Origin: Bacteroides sp.
GTDB taxonomy: Bacteria > Bacteroidota > Bacteroidia > Bacteroidales > Muribaculaceae
Length of the DNA: 64,000 bases
Direction: 5' to 3'
Assembly: GCA_014801785.1 (NCBI GenBank)
Contig: JAAVDN010000002.1
Span: 1-64,000, forward strand
The notes beneath the pieces are model-generated. The model worked only from the letters and a program-made list of their open reading frames with translations, had not been told where the DNA came from and did not search any database. Position numbers and translations under genes: made by a program. This document shows positions 15,042 through 23,714 of the stretch, piece by piece (positions within the stretch are counted from its first letter, which is position 1; every line of letters starts with the position of its first letter).

Positions 15042-16408
15042 TCGAATATTTTTCTGAACAGTTCGTCGATTTTTCCGACTTCGATTATATTGGCTTCCGG
15101 AAGTTTCTTCACTCCCTTGAGGTTCCCCTTCGGTATGTAGATTGTATTGAATCCGAGTTTGGCAGCCTCCGCGACCCGTTGTTCCAGTCGCGTGACGCTG
15201 CGTATCTCCCCGCTGAGCCCGACCTCCCCTATGAAACATGTTCCGGAAGGGATCGTTATGTCGAAGTTCGAACTCATGACGGCGACGGCGACCGCCGCGT
15301 CAAGCGACGGGTCCTGAATCTTGAGTCCTCCCGCGATATTGAGGAAGACATCCTTCTGGGCCAGATTGAAACGGGCCCTTTTTTCCAGAACGGCCAGCAG
15401 CATATTGAGACGCCGCTGGTCGAAACCCGTGACAGAACGTTGCGGCGTACCGTAGGCAGCTGAGGAGACCAGGGCCTGTACCTCGACAAGGAATGGACGG
15501 ACTCCTTCTGTCGTCACTCCTATGGCGCGACCGCTCATATCCCCCTCGATATGTTCCGAAAGAAGCATCTCCGAGGGATTTTTCACTTCCCGCAGTCCGC
15601 GCTCGACCATTTCGTAGATTCCGATTTCAGATGTGGAACCGAAACGGTTCTTGATTGCGCGGAGAATGCGGTAGAGATATTGCCGGTCTCCCTCGAACTG
15701 GATGACGGTATCGACGATATGCTCCAGTACTTTCGGTCCGGCAATCGCGCCATCCTTGTTGATATGACCGACCAGGATTACCGGGACCCCCGATTCCTTG
15801 GCGTAGCGCAGAAGTGACGCGGCGCATTCCCTGACCTGCGAGACACTTCCGGCCGCCGACTCGATTTCCTGCGACGCTATGGTCTGTATGGAATCGACAA
15901 CAAGGAGTTCAGGCTCCAGATTTTCGATATGGGTGAATATTCGGTCGAGGGCTGTCTCGCAGAGGATATAGGTGTTGTCCGAAACTTTTCCGAGTCGCTC
16001 GGCACGCAGTTTGAGCTGGGCGGCCGACTCCTCTCCGGAGACATATAGAATCCTGCGGTTGCGTATAGACAGGATGTTCTGGAGAAGCAGCGTTGATTTA
16101 CCGATTCCGGGTTCTCCCCCCAATAGCGTCAGACTGCCGACAACCAGTCCTCCCCCCAGGACCCTGTTGAGTTCCTCCGAAGGCATGTGGATACGCGTCT
16201 CTCCCCCTGTCTCGATTTCGGTCAGGCGGACAGGACGCGCCGTTGTCGGAGCCAGGGCGCCGCGACTCGTGCGCCCCCCTTTGCCGACGCTGACCTTCTC
16301 CTCGACGAAGCTGTTCCATTCTCCGCAGTTGGGACATTTCCCCATCCACTTGGCCGACTCATGGCCGCAGTTGCTGCAGAAATATACTGTTTTTGTCTTT
16401 ACTGCCAT
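15038..16408 (-). CDS. radA: DNA repair protein RadA
   Basis: RecA-like branch-migration helicase used in recombination repair. The N-terminal zinc finger is Cys11, Cys14, Cys25, Cys28; Walker A is 'GEPGIGKS' (98-105); the RadA-specific 'KNRFG' is at 253-257; a Lon-like domain forms the C-terminus. Length 456 is standard. The TrmH gene ends 32 bp upstream and the metal-efflux adaptor overlaps the 3' end by 4 bp, so a housekeeping repair gene appears to share a transcript with a metal pump. Confidence 0.97.
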   Translation of the reverse strand: MAVKTKTVYFCSNCGHESAKWMGKCPNCGEWNSFVEEKVSVGKGGRTSRGALAPTTARPVRLTEIETGGETRIHMPSEELNRVLGGGLVVGSLTLLGGEPGIGKSTLLLQNILSIRNRRILYVSGEESAAQLKLRAERLGKVSDNTYILCETALDRIFTHIENLEPELLVVDSIQTIASQEIESAAGSVSQVRECAASLLRYAKESGVPVILVGHINKDGAIAGPKVLEHIVDTVIQFEGDRQYLYRILRAIKNRFGSTSEIGIYEMVERGLREVKNPSEMLLSEHIEGDMSGRAIGVTTEGVRPFLVEVQALVSSAAYGTPQRSVTGFDQRRLNMLLAVLEKRARFNLAQKDVFLNIAGGLKIQDPSLDAAVAVAVMSSNFDITIPSGTCFIGEVGLSGEIRSVTRLEQRVAEAAKLGFNTIYIPKGNLKGVKKLPEANIIEVGKIDELFRKIFE

Positions 16409-16440
16409 TTTTCTGTTTTTTGTTCAGACTCCCCGTTTGT

Positions 16441-17244
16441 TCAGACTCCCCGCTTTCTCATCTGAAACTGCGAAAGGACGACTGCCGTCGCGGCTCCGAC
16501 GTTCAGCGACTCCCCGTGAATCTCCCCTGCCGGCGGAATGGTCAGCGGAAAAGAGACGAGGGAGCGCATCTCCTCGCTCAATCCCTTCCCTTCGTTTCCC
16601 ATAGCTATCAATCCTCCCGCCGGAAGCTCCGCCTGATAGATATCCTCCCCTTCGAGCAGGGTGCCGACAAGGGGAAGTTCCGGATTGGCTCGGACAAGGG
16701 AGGGAAGGTCGGTATAACGGACGCGAACATGGGCCAGCGAACCCATCGTCGCCTGTATGACCTTCGGATTGAAGAGGTCGGCGCTGTCATGGGATGCGAA
16801 GACTTCATGGATACCGAACCAGTCGGCGCTCCGAAGGATGGTCCCGAAATTTCCGGGGTCTCTGACGCCGTCGAGAAGAAGATAGAGGCGTCCCGGTTCG
16901 AGATGGGGAACGGTGTCATTATTTTCCTCCGGAAGATGGAAGATACCGATGACTTCCGGCGGTGTGGTCAGGTTGGATAGTTCGCGCATCTCCGCAGGGG
17001 AAGCCGACCGTAATTTGTCGCCCGCTACCCGACGGAGCTCTTCAGGGAGTGCTCCGCGTTCGATGAAAGAGCGCTCGGCAATCAGGGCTTCGAGACCGAA
17101 TGCCGAAAGGAGATCAGAGACGCTTTTTGCGCCCTCGGCCGAAAAAAGCGCGCGGCGACGGCGGATTTTCGGACTGCCGAGAGAGCGGTAGAGCTCCAGT
17201 TTGGTCTTGGAGAGAGGAAGAACCGGTATCTTTTCTAAACTCAT
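16441..17244 (-). CDS. TrmH-family (SpoU) RNA 2'-O-methyltransferase
   Basis: Methylates ribose 2'-OH in rRNA or tRNA with S-adenosylmethionine. An N-terminal substrate-binding region ('LGSPKIRRRRALFSAEGAKS') precedes the trefoil-knot domain with motif 1 'LLLDGVRDPGNFGTILRSAD', motif 2 'GLIAMGNEGKGLSEE' and motif 3 'IPPAGEIHGESLNVGAATAV'. Length 267 is normal. The target nucleotide cannot be assigned. It is the first gene of the run through radA to the metal pump, just after the hairpin that follows glutamine synthetase. Confidence 0.92.
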   Translation of the reverse strand: MSLEKIPVLPLSKTKLELYRSLGSPKIRRRRALFSAEGAKSVSDLLSAFGLEALIAERSFIERGALPEELRRVAGDKLRSASPAEMRELSNLTTPPEVIGIFHLPEENNDTVPHLEPGRLYLLLDGVRDPGNFGTILRSADWFGIHEVFASHDSADLFNPKVIQATMGSLAHVRVRYTDLPSLVRANPELPLVGTLLEGEDIYQAELPAGGLIAMGNEGKGLSEEMRSLVSFPLTIPPAGEIHGESLNVGAATAVVLSQFQMRKRGV

Positions 17245-17285
17245 ATCACAAAATTAGTCATTTCCGGACGCAATCCGGTTGCAAC

Positions 17286-17336
17286 GAATAATCCTCAGGC
17301 TCAACGCAGTTTTTTTGCGTCTCGCCTGAGGATTTT
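17286..17336. terminator. Nested hairpin between glutamine synthetase and TrmH
   Basis: AATCCTCAGGC (17290-17300) pairs with GCCTGAGGATT (17324-17334), with an inner ACGCA/TGCGT stem. The T tract is better on the plus side; on the minus strand it is a stable hairpin 60 nt after the glutamine synthetase stop. Confidence 0.6.
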
Positions 17337-17397
17337 CTCTATATATTGATTCAATCAGCATTTATCCCCATACTTCCCCCGGTAGAAACTCCGGTCA

Positions 17398-19587
17398 TCA
17401 CCGGATGAACAGGAGTTCGCGATATTTGGGAAGGGGCCAGATTTCGTTATCGACCATCAGTTCCAGAGCGTCGATATGCTGGCGTATCTCCTCCATGACC
17501 GGGGCAACCGTGTCATGGTAGGCGATAGCCTTCTCGCGCTCGGTCTTCTTGCGGTTGGCCTTGTGGCGATGCTCGACCATCGTCTCCACTCCCGATTTGA
17601 TAGCGGCCATGTGGTCAGCCATCTGCTCTATGGCCGCCATCTCCTGACGGGCAATCTTGTCGGCCTTCTCTCCCTTGAAGAGTTCCTTGATTTTATAGAC
17701 ATTGTCAAGGAGAAGACTCTCGTAGCGGGTCGCTGCGGGTATGATATGATTGATAGCGAGGTCGCCGAGCACACGGCTCTCAATCTGAAGTTTCTTGGAA
17801 TACATCTCCCATTTCACTTCATTGCGGGCCTGCAGCTCTTTAGGCGTATAGATTCCGACGCGCCGGAACATCTCGACTGTCTCGGGGGCCTGATAGACAT
17901 CGAAGATTTTCGGAGCGGAGGTCTCGGTGTCGAGTCCGCGGCGGGCGGCCTCCTCTTTCCATTCGTCGGAATAGCCGTTGCCGTCGAAATGAATCGGCTT
18001 TGATTCGGTTATCAGCGAGCGTACTTCGGAGAGGATGGCATGGGTCTTCTCTTCTCCGGCCTCGACACGCGCCTCCACCTTGTCGGCGAAGCTGTTGAGC
18101 TGGTCGGCGACAGCGGCGTTAAGGGCGATCATAGCGGCGCCGCAGTTGGCCGAGGAACCGACGGCGCGATATTCAAAGCGGTTGCCCGTGAAGGCAAAGG
18201 GGCTTGTGCGGTTCCGGTCGGTGTTGTCGATGATAAGCTCCGGAATCTGGGCGACCTTAAGGTCGCGGCCCTCCTTGCGGGCGAGTATTATCTCGGCGTC
18301 TATATCCTTGTTCTCTATATCTTTGAGTATCTTGGAAAGCTGCGATCCGAGGAAGATGGAGATGATGGCCGGGGGAGCCTCGTTGGCTCCTAAGCGATGG
18401 GCGTTGGTGGCGCTCATAATCGACGCTTTCATCAGGGCGTTGTGTTTGTGTACAGCTGCCATGACGTTGACGACAAAGGCGATGAACTGCAGGTTCTGCT
18501 CCGGGGTCTTGCCGGGAGCGAAGAGAAGTACTCCCTTATCGGTACCAAGGCTCCAGTTGTTATGTTTGCCGGAACCGTTGATACCGGCGAACGGCTTTTC
18601 ATGAAGCAACACGCGGAAGTTATGACGGCGCGCAACCTCGGCGATGAGCGACATCAGCAGGAGGTTATGGTCGTTGGCCAGATTGGTCTCTTCATAGATA
18701 GGAGCCAGTTCGAACTGGTTGGGAGCAACCTCATTATGGCGCGTTTTGGCCGGGATGCCGAGTTTGTGGCATTCGGTTTCGAGATCGAGCATGAAAGCGG
18801 CGACGCGCGAGGGAATAGCTCCGAAATAATGGTCTTCGAGCTGCTGGTTCTTGGCTGACTCGTGTCCCATGAGAGTGCGTCCGGTCATGACAAGGTCGGG
18901 GCGGGCATCATAGAGGGCCTCGTCAACCAGGAAATACTCCTGCTCCCAGCCGAGGTATGAATTGACATGATTGACCTCCGGATCGAAGAATCGGGCGACT
19001 CGCGTAGCGGCTTTGTCGACCGCGTTGAGGGCCTTTAGAAGGGGGGTCTTATAGTCGAGGCTCTCCCCGGTGTAGGAGATGAAGATTGTCGGTATGCAGA
19101 GCGTGCCGTCAACGATGAAAGCCGGAGAGGAGATATCCCAGGCGGAATATCCGCGGGCCTCGAAGGTGTTGCGGATTCCTCCGGAAGGAAAGCTTGAGGC
19201 ATCGGGTTCCTGCTGGACCAGAAGTTTGCCGGAGAAATTCTCGACCACTCCTCCTTTGCCGTCATGGTCGATGAAAGCGTCATGCTTCTCGGCCGTTCCG
19301 TCGGTCAGAGGATGGAACCAGTGGGTATAATGGCGCGCACCGCAGTCAATTGCCCAGCGCTTCATTCCTTCAGCCACGCTGTCGGCGAGCTTGCGCGAAA
19401 TCGGCTGTTTGTTGTCGATGGCGTGTACCAGAGCGCGATAGGTCTCCGAGGGGAGATACTCGAACATCTTCTGGCGGTTGAAGACCTGAGAGGCGTAATA
19501 TTTATCTACGCGTTCCTTCGGAAGCTCAACCTTGACAGCCTTGCGCGAGGAAGCCTCCTCGACGCTCTTAAACCTAAGATTTGACAT
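17398..19587 (-). CDS. glnN: Glutamine synthetase type III
   Basis: Forms glutamine from glutamate, ammonia and ATP. The 729-residue length and motifs distinguish the GSIII family from the shorter GSI: 'WFHPLTDGTAEKHDAF' and 'EQEYFLVDEALYDARPDL' in the N-terminal half, 'KTRHNEVAPNQFELAPIYEE' and 'INGSGKHNNWSL' in the active site, and 'NRTSPFAFTGNRFEYRAVGS' for ATP/glutamate binding. GSIII is typical of Bacteroidales. It starts 31 bp after dapL, so the two probably share a transcript, linking nitrogen assimilation with aminotransfer. Confidence 0.96.
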   Translation of the reverse strand: MSNLRFKSVEEASSRKAVKVELPKERVDKYYASQVFNRQKMFEYLPSETYRALVHAIDNKQPISRKLADSVAEGMKRWAIDCGARHYTHWFHPLTDGTAEKHDAFIDHDGKGGVVENFSGKLLVQQEPDASSFPSGGIRNTFEARGYSAWDISSPAFIVDGTLCIPTIFISYTGESLDYKTPLLKALNAVDKAATRVARFFDPEVNHVNSYLGWEQEYFLVDEALYDARPDLVMTGRTLMGHESAKNQQLEDHYFGAIPSRVAAFMLDLETECHKLGIPAKTRHNEVAPNQFELAPIYEETNLANDHNLLLMSLIAEVARRHNFRVLLHEKPFAGINGSGKHNNWSLGTDKGVLLFAPGKTPEQNLQFIAFVVNVMAAVHKHNALMKASIMSATNAHRLGANEAPPAIISIFLGSQLSKILKDIENKDIDAEIILARKEGRDLKVAQIPELIIDNTDRNRTSPFAFTGNRFEYRAVGSSANCGAAMIALNAAVADQLNSFADKVEARVEAGEEKTHAILSEVRSLITESKPIHFDGNGYSDEWKEEAARRGLDTETSAPKIFDVYQAPETVEMFRRVGIYTPKELQARNEVKWEMYSKKLQIESRVLGDLAINHIIPAATRYESLLLDNVYKIKELFKGEKADKIARQEMAAIEQMADHMAAIKSGVETMVEHRHKANRKKTEREKAIAYHDTVAPVMEEIRQHIDALELMVDNEIWPLPKYRELLFIR

Positions 19588-19618
19588 ATTTTACCTTTGA
19601 TTGGTGAGTTTATTGTGG

Positions 19619-20869
19619 TTATTCCGCTGTTTCGACGGTAGCGCTGAAGAGCTTGCGGAGTCTGCTCATGGCTTCTGCGGTGTTCTCCGCGGAATTAAAG
19701 CCTGTGAAACGGATATAGCCCTGCCCGAGGGTTCCGAAGCCGGACCCGGGGGTACAGGAGAGGGCGGCTTCGCTCAGAAGTCGTCCGAAGAGAGCCCATG
19801 AATCGGGTTCGTCTGCGCGGCGGGCCCAGACATAAGGAGAATCGACACCTCCCGTCACCTCGAAACCGGCTTCCCGGAGCGCCTTGCGGATAGCATGGGC
19901 GTTCTCCATATAATATGCGACGCTCTCGCGGACCTGACGGCGTCCCTCTTCGGTATAGAGTGCGGCGGCTCCGCGCTGGACGATATAGGACGCTCCGTTG
20001 AATTTGGTGCATTGACGACGGTTCCACAGTTTGCGCAGCGACACCTCGCTGCCATCGGCGAAACGTCCCTTGAGCGCCTCCGGAACGACTGTATAGCCGC
20101 AACGCATACCCGTGAAGCCGGCAGTCTTGGAGAAGCTGCGAACCTCGATGGCAACCTCTTTCGCTCCTTCGGCCTCATAGACGGAGCGCACCGTGGAGGG
20201 ATCCGTGACATAGGCTTCGTATGCCGAGTCGTAGATTATCAGAGATCCTTCGCGACGCGCATAGTCGATCCATTCCTGCAGTTCGGCCTTGGTGATCGAG
20301 GCGCCGGTCGGATTGTTGGGATAGCAGAGGATGATTACATCGGGACGCTCTTTGGGAAGACTGGGTTTGAAATCGTTTTCCGGAAGACAGTCGAGATAGA
20401 TGAGGTCGCTCCAGCGCCCCTCCTCCAGTGTGCCGCCGCGTCCGTCAATGACGTTGGCGTCAACGTATGCCGGATAGCTCGGATCTGCAACCGCGACCTT
20501 AAGACCGGGGCCAAAGATATCCCCTAAGTTTCCAAGATCACTCTTCGCTCCGTCCGAGATAAAGATTTCATCGGCCGATATATCTATGCCGCGTTCCTGA
20601 TAATCGATTCTGGCGATAGGTTCGCGAAGAAAAGGATATCCCTGTTCGGGTCCGTAGCCGCGGAAGGTCTCGGAAACAGACATCTCTTTGACGGCCTCGG
20701 TCATAGCTTCGACAGCTGCCGGAACGAGAGGACGCGTGACGTCGCCGATATCCATCCGGATGACATTGGCCTCAGGATGGGCTTCCTTGAAATGACGAAG
20801 ACGGGCGGCTACCTCCGAGAAGAGGTAAGATTCGGGAAGTATGCGGAAATTGTCGTTGACTTTAATCAT
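19619..20869 (-). CDS. dapL: LL-diaminopimelate aminotransferase
   Basis: PLP enzyme that converts tetrahydrodipicolinate directly to LL-diaminopimelate, shortening lysine and peptidoglycan precursor synthesis. The PLP lysine is Lys248 in 'RSFSKTAGFTG'; 'GYGPEQGYPFLREPIA', 'ISDGAKSDLGNLGDIFG' and 'CYPNNPTGASIT' are characteristic of DapL rather than generic class I aminotransferases. Length is 416. The next pathway gene, dapF, lies upstream on the same strand, but a terminator separates them; glnN follows after 31 bp. Confidence 0.95.
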   Translation of the reverse strand: MIKVNDNFRILPESYLFSEVAARLRHFKEAHPEANVIRMDIGDVTRPLVPAAVEAMTEAVKEMSVSETFRGYGPEQGYPFLREPIARIDYQERGIDISADEIFISDGAKSDLGNLGDIFGPGLKVAVADPSYPAYVDANVIDGRGGTLEEGRWSDLIYLDCLPENDFKPSLPKERPDVIILCYPNNPTGASITKAELQEWIDYARREGSLIIYDSAYEAYVTDPSTVRSVYEAEGAKEVAIEVRSFSKTAGFTGMRCGYTVVPEALKGRFADGSEVSLRKLWNRRQCTKFNGASYIVQRGAAALYTEEGRRQVRESVAYYMENAHAIRKALREAGFEVTGGVDSPYVWARRADEPDSWALFGRLLSEAALSCTPGSGFGTLGQGYIRFTGFNSAENTAEAMSRLRKLFSATVETAE

Positions 20870-20943
20870 AATTTTTTCGAGATTTTTCGGGATTTATCGG
20901 GAGTAAATCGGAATTTAACTCGATTTTCTCCGATTAATTAACT

Positions 20944-20974
20944 AAAAAGGATGGCGCGCGGAGGCGTCATCCTT
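20944..20974 (-). terminator. Terminator after dapF
   Basis: On the minus strand AAGGATG pairs with CATCCTT around a GC-rich loop, followed by a T run reading CCTTTTTAG. It separates dapF from dapL, so dapL would need its own start or readthrough. The 70 bp between it and dapL carries repeated AAATCCCG-like sequence but no clear promoter. Confidence 0.7.
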
Positions 20975-20984
20975 ATGGCTATGG

Positions 20985-21869
20985 TCAGACCATACCGGGA
21001 AAAGAACCGGGATAGTAGTCCCCTTCGGCGACAAGAACGGCGGGACCTGTCAGATAAACATGATTGTCGGCCTCGCTCCACTCGACTTTAAGGTCGCCGC
21101 CCAGAAGATGGACCGTAACCTTACGGTCCGTCAGTCCGTTGAGGACGGCGGCCACAACCGTCGCGCTGGCTCCTGTGCCGCAGGCGAGCGTCTCGCCGCT
21201 GCCGCGCTCCCATACGCGCATCGTAACCTCCTTCCGGCTGTTGACGACAACAAACTCGATGTTGGCCTTCTCAGGCCAGACCTCCGCTTTCTCAAGAAGG
21301 GAACCGGTCTTATGGACAAGTTCGTCGTCAATGGAGCTGACAAAGATGACGCCGTGGGGATTACCCATGCTGACAGCCGTCACATTGAATGTCATGCCGT
21401 TGACCTCGACCTCCTCGGAGACCATCGGACCCTCCCCGGAAACAGAGACAGGCACTGAGGCGCGCTCCAATATAGGCTCCCCCATATCGACCTTCACTTC
21501 CGAGACCTCTCCCTCCTTGAAAGTCATATCCAGAACTCTTATGCCGGCTAATGTCTCGATTGTCAGCGGGTTCTTATCAGAGAGTCCGAGGTCGTGAATC
21601 AGTTTGGCCACACAGCGAATCGCGTTGCCGCACATCTGTGCCTCCGAGCCGTCGGAATTGAACATACGCATTCTGAAATCAGCGCGGCTCGATTGCATTA
21701 TGACGACCAATCCATCGCCGCCGACGCCAAAATGACGGTCCGAGATTTTTCGCGAAAGAAGTGGTAGATTGTCCGGCACTTCATTCAGCGCCAGTATATA
21801 TACATAGTCATTGCCCGCTCCCTGCATTTTGTAGAAGTGGACAACCTGTTTGCTTTTATTCATAGTCAT
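20985..21869 (-). CDS. dapF: Diaminopimelate epimerase
   Basis: Cofactor-free epimerase that turns LL- into meso-diaminopimelate. Both catalytic cysteines are present, in 'MCGNAIRC' and 'LACGTGASATV', with the substrate loop 'KMQGAGNDYVYI'. The longer frame extends upstream to 21941, but the start is placed at 21869 (or 21863, 'MNKSKQ') because a full promoter lies at 21939-21969 and would leave upstream codons outside the message. It supplies the product of DapL, encoded just downstream. Confidence 0.95.
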   Translation of the reverse strand: MTMNKSKQVVHFYKMQGAGNDYVYILALNEVPDNLPLLSRKISDRHFGVGGDGLVVIMQSSRADFRMRMFNSDGSEAQMCGNAIRCVAKLIHDLGLSDKNPLTIETLAGIRVLDMTFKEGEVSEVKVDMGEPILERASVPVSVSGEGPMVSEEVEVNGMTFNVTAVSMGNPHGVIFVSSIDDELVHKTGSLLEKAEVWPEKANIEFVVVNSRKEVTMRVWERGSGETLACGTGASATVVAAVLNGLTDRKVTVHLLGGDLKVEWSEADNHVYLTGPAVLVAEGDYYPGSFPGMV

Positions 21870-21938
21870 ATTGGATTGTGGCTCCGATTTGTATCGGGAT
21901 TGAATCCCACAGATATGGCAGCCTTTTTTTCTAATTTG

Positions 21939-21969
21939 CAAATTTAGCGATTTATTTCCATTTTGACAA
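21939..21969 (-). promoter_or_regulatory. dapF promoter
   Basis: On the minus strand TTG (21969-21967), exactly 20 nt, then TAAATTTG (21946-21939): a full match to the Bacteroidota sigma-ABfr pattern. Confidence 0.8.
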
Positions 21970-22014
21970 CCATATTTTTTTTCATATCCCCCCGCACCTA
22001 CACTCCAGATTCCA

Positions 22015-23187
22015 TCAACTGCTTATCAGCTCGACAAGGATATAATCGAGCATATAAAGCCCTTCGGAAGTGGGTTGAAGTCTCGACTCGTTGAGACTGA
22101 GGAGTCCCTCCCCTATGAATCTCCGGGTCTGCCTGAGCAGTTTCTCTCTCGCCGGCGCTCCGAAACGGGATTCGAAATCGAGCAGGGAGATTCCTTCGGC
22201 GCGTCGCAGACGGGTCATCAGATATTCCTCAAGAAGCTCTTCATCTGTCAGTTCCTCAGCTTCATAATCGACATTGCCGCGAAGATATCCGCGGAGGTCG
22301 GAGGCATTGGTTCGCCGCCGGCGACCGCCGTCATAACTTGATGCCGAGGGGCCAAGCCCCAAATAGGGTGCTCCGGACCAATAGCGCCCGTTATGCAGGG
22401 ATTCGTAACCTCGACGGGCATAATTTGAGGTCTCGTATCGATACAGCGAACCCTCGCTGAGTATCACATCATTGAGCCGGTTCATCTCAGCTCCGAAATC
22501 CTCATCCGGAACCTCCAGCTCATTCTGACCCAACCGATATGTCAGCGCACTTCTCTCCTCGAAGCTCAGGGAATATAACGATATATGAGGCAAATCTGCC
22601 TCCACAGCTTTCCTGAGATTTCGCTCCCATGCCTCAGGAGTCTGGCCGGGTAAAGAATAAATGAGGTCTATAGATATATTTGAGAAGCGTTTGCGAAGAA
22701 TTTCGAGTGAGCGGGATATATGGGCCGGGTCATGGCGACGTCCCAAAAGACGAAGTTCACCGGCATCGAAACTCTGCACTCCCATACTGATACGGTTGAC
22801 CCCTCCCTCAAGCCACGCATCGGCGCGCGACTCATCGACATCATCAGGATTGACCTCTATGGTAAATTCCCGCAGCTCCTCACGTCGGAAACGCCCCTCT
22901 CTCTCCAGTATCCCGACCAGGGAGAGAAATTCCTGCGGAGGGAGGAGCGAAGGGGTTCCCCCGCCGAAATACAACGTCTCCGGTTGAAAACTCAGCTCCG
23001 AGGCGCGCGACGCCAGTTCTCCGGCGACCCCCTGCTCAAAGAGCTTCCAGTCCGCCAGGCGCGCTCCGGCGGTATAGAAAGCGCAATAGCCGCAACGGTG
23101 GTTGCAGAAGGGTATATGAAGATATATTCCTCCTCTCGCTTCCGGGAGTGAGACTGACGCCGGTGATATATGTTTATTCTCGCTCAT
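22015..23187 (-). CDS. hemW: Radical SAM heme chaperone HemW
   Basis: Coproporphyrinogen-oxidase-like radical SAM protein thought to deliver heme to target proteins. Counting from the ATG at 23187, the iron-sulphur motif is Cys28, Cys32, Cys35 ('FCNHRCGYCAF') within 'GGIYLHIPFCNH'. The HemW-type 'YFGGGTPSLL' and 'SMGVQSFDAGELRLLGRRH' follow, and the C-terminal HemN_C part begins near 'YETSNYARRG'. The open frame continues upstream to 23442, but that stretch translates the hairpin element and is not protein-like. Its promoter region has therefore been replaced or flanked by the 23197 element. Confidence 0.92.
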   Translation of the reverse strand: MSENKHISPASVSLPEARGGIYLHIPFCNHRCGYCAFYTAGARLADWKLFEQGVAGELASRASELSFQPETLYFGGGTPSLLPPQEFLSLVGILEREGRFRREELREFTIEVNPDDVDESRADAWLEGGVNRISMGVQSFDAGELRLLGRRHDPAHISRSLEILRKRFSNISIDLIYSLPGQTPEAWERNLRKAVEADLPHISLYSLSFEERSALTYRLGQNELEVPDEDFGAEMNRLNDVILSEGSLYRYETSNYARRGYESLHNGRYWSGAPYLGLGPSASSYDGGRRRRTNASDLRGYLRGNVDYEAEELTDEELLEEYLMTRLRRAEGISLLDFESRFGAPAREKLLRQTRRFIGEGLLSLNESRLQPTSEGLYMLDYILVELISS

Positions 23188-23196
23188 AATCTCTTT

Positions 23197-23566
23197 AGAC
23201 CCTGTCCCACAAGAAATGTTAACAGCCGGGTCGCAGAAACGAGCGAGTTTGGCCTTGCAGGCGAAGGAGCTTAGCGGGCTAAGCGACTGAGTCAAAAGGT
23301 CAAAATCGTGAAGGTTCTGCGAGACCATAGGTAACTTTCTTCGGTAAAGGTTTAATAAATTTTTTACAGTTAAAACAACCCAATCCCATATTCGGCCTTT
23401 ATCGGTCAGCCTGAAAGGATGTAACTTGCGGAGGCTCGGCATCTTCCGGGGAAATTTCCTCCATCCCCTCCGGTCGCATAGCCCGCTATGCTCCCTGCGG
23501 TGATGAATGAAATTTCCGCCGAAATATGCCGCCCGGCCGTTAACATTTCTTATGGGACAGGGTCTT
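23197..23566. mobile_element. Hairpin-rich MITE-like element, copy A (about 370 bp)
   Basis: The left end AGACCCTGTCCCACAAGAAA and its continuation TGTTAACAGCCGGG are mirrored at the right end, whose reverse complement reads AGACCCTGTCCCATAAGAAA then TGTTAACGGCCGGG. Inside are two hairpin modules, one centred on AGCTTAGCGGGCTAAGC (about 23270-23285) with flanking inverted arms, the other on GCATAGCCCGCTATGC (23476-23491) nested in GGAAATTTC/GAAATTTCC arms. It has no credible coding capacity and is flanked by TTA on both sides. It fills most of the hemW/RelA-SpoT homolog intergenic gap. Confidence 0.8.
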
Positions 23567-23632
23567 AACGGAGCTGATAACCACTTTATTCACTTTTTTA
23601 ACTCTCCTGTCAACACTTTTATCTTCATTCTC

Positions 23633-23663
23633 TTGGACATCCGACGATTTATCATTATCTTAG
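23633..23663 (+). promoter_or_regulatory. Promoter of the RelA/SpoT homolog
   Basis: TTG (23633-23635), 20 nt, then TATCTTAG (23656-23663), a 7 of 8 match to TAnnTTTG, about 50 bp before the start codon. Confidence 0.65.
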
Positions 23664-23714
23664 CACTTCAGTTTGCAGGTCCCCTTTCAAGACCCCATCC
23701 CCTCATCATCGCTT

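Noticed and set aside
15042-15239. 66-codon N-terminal extension of the adaptor gene
   Set aside because: Lies inside radA in another frame; the signal peptide at 15041 fixes the true start.
23188-23442. 85-codon N-terminal extension of hemW
   Set aside because: Translates the left part of the hairpin element; the radical SAM protein begins at 23187.
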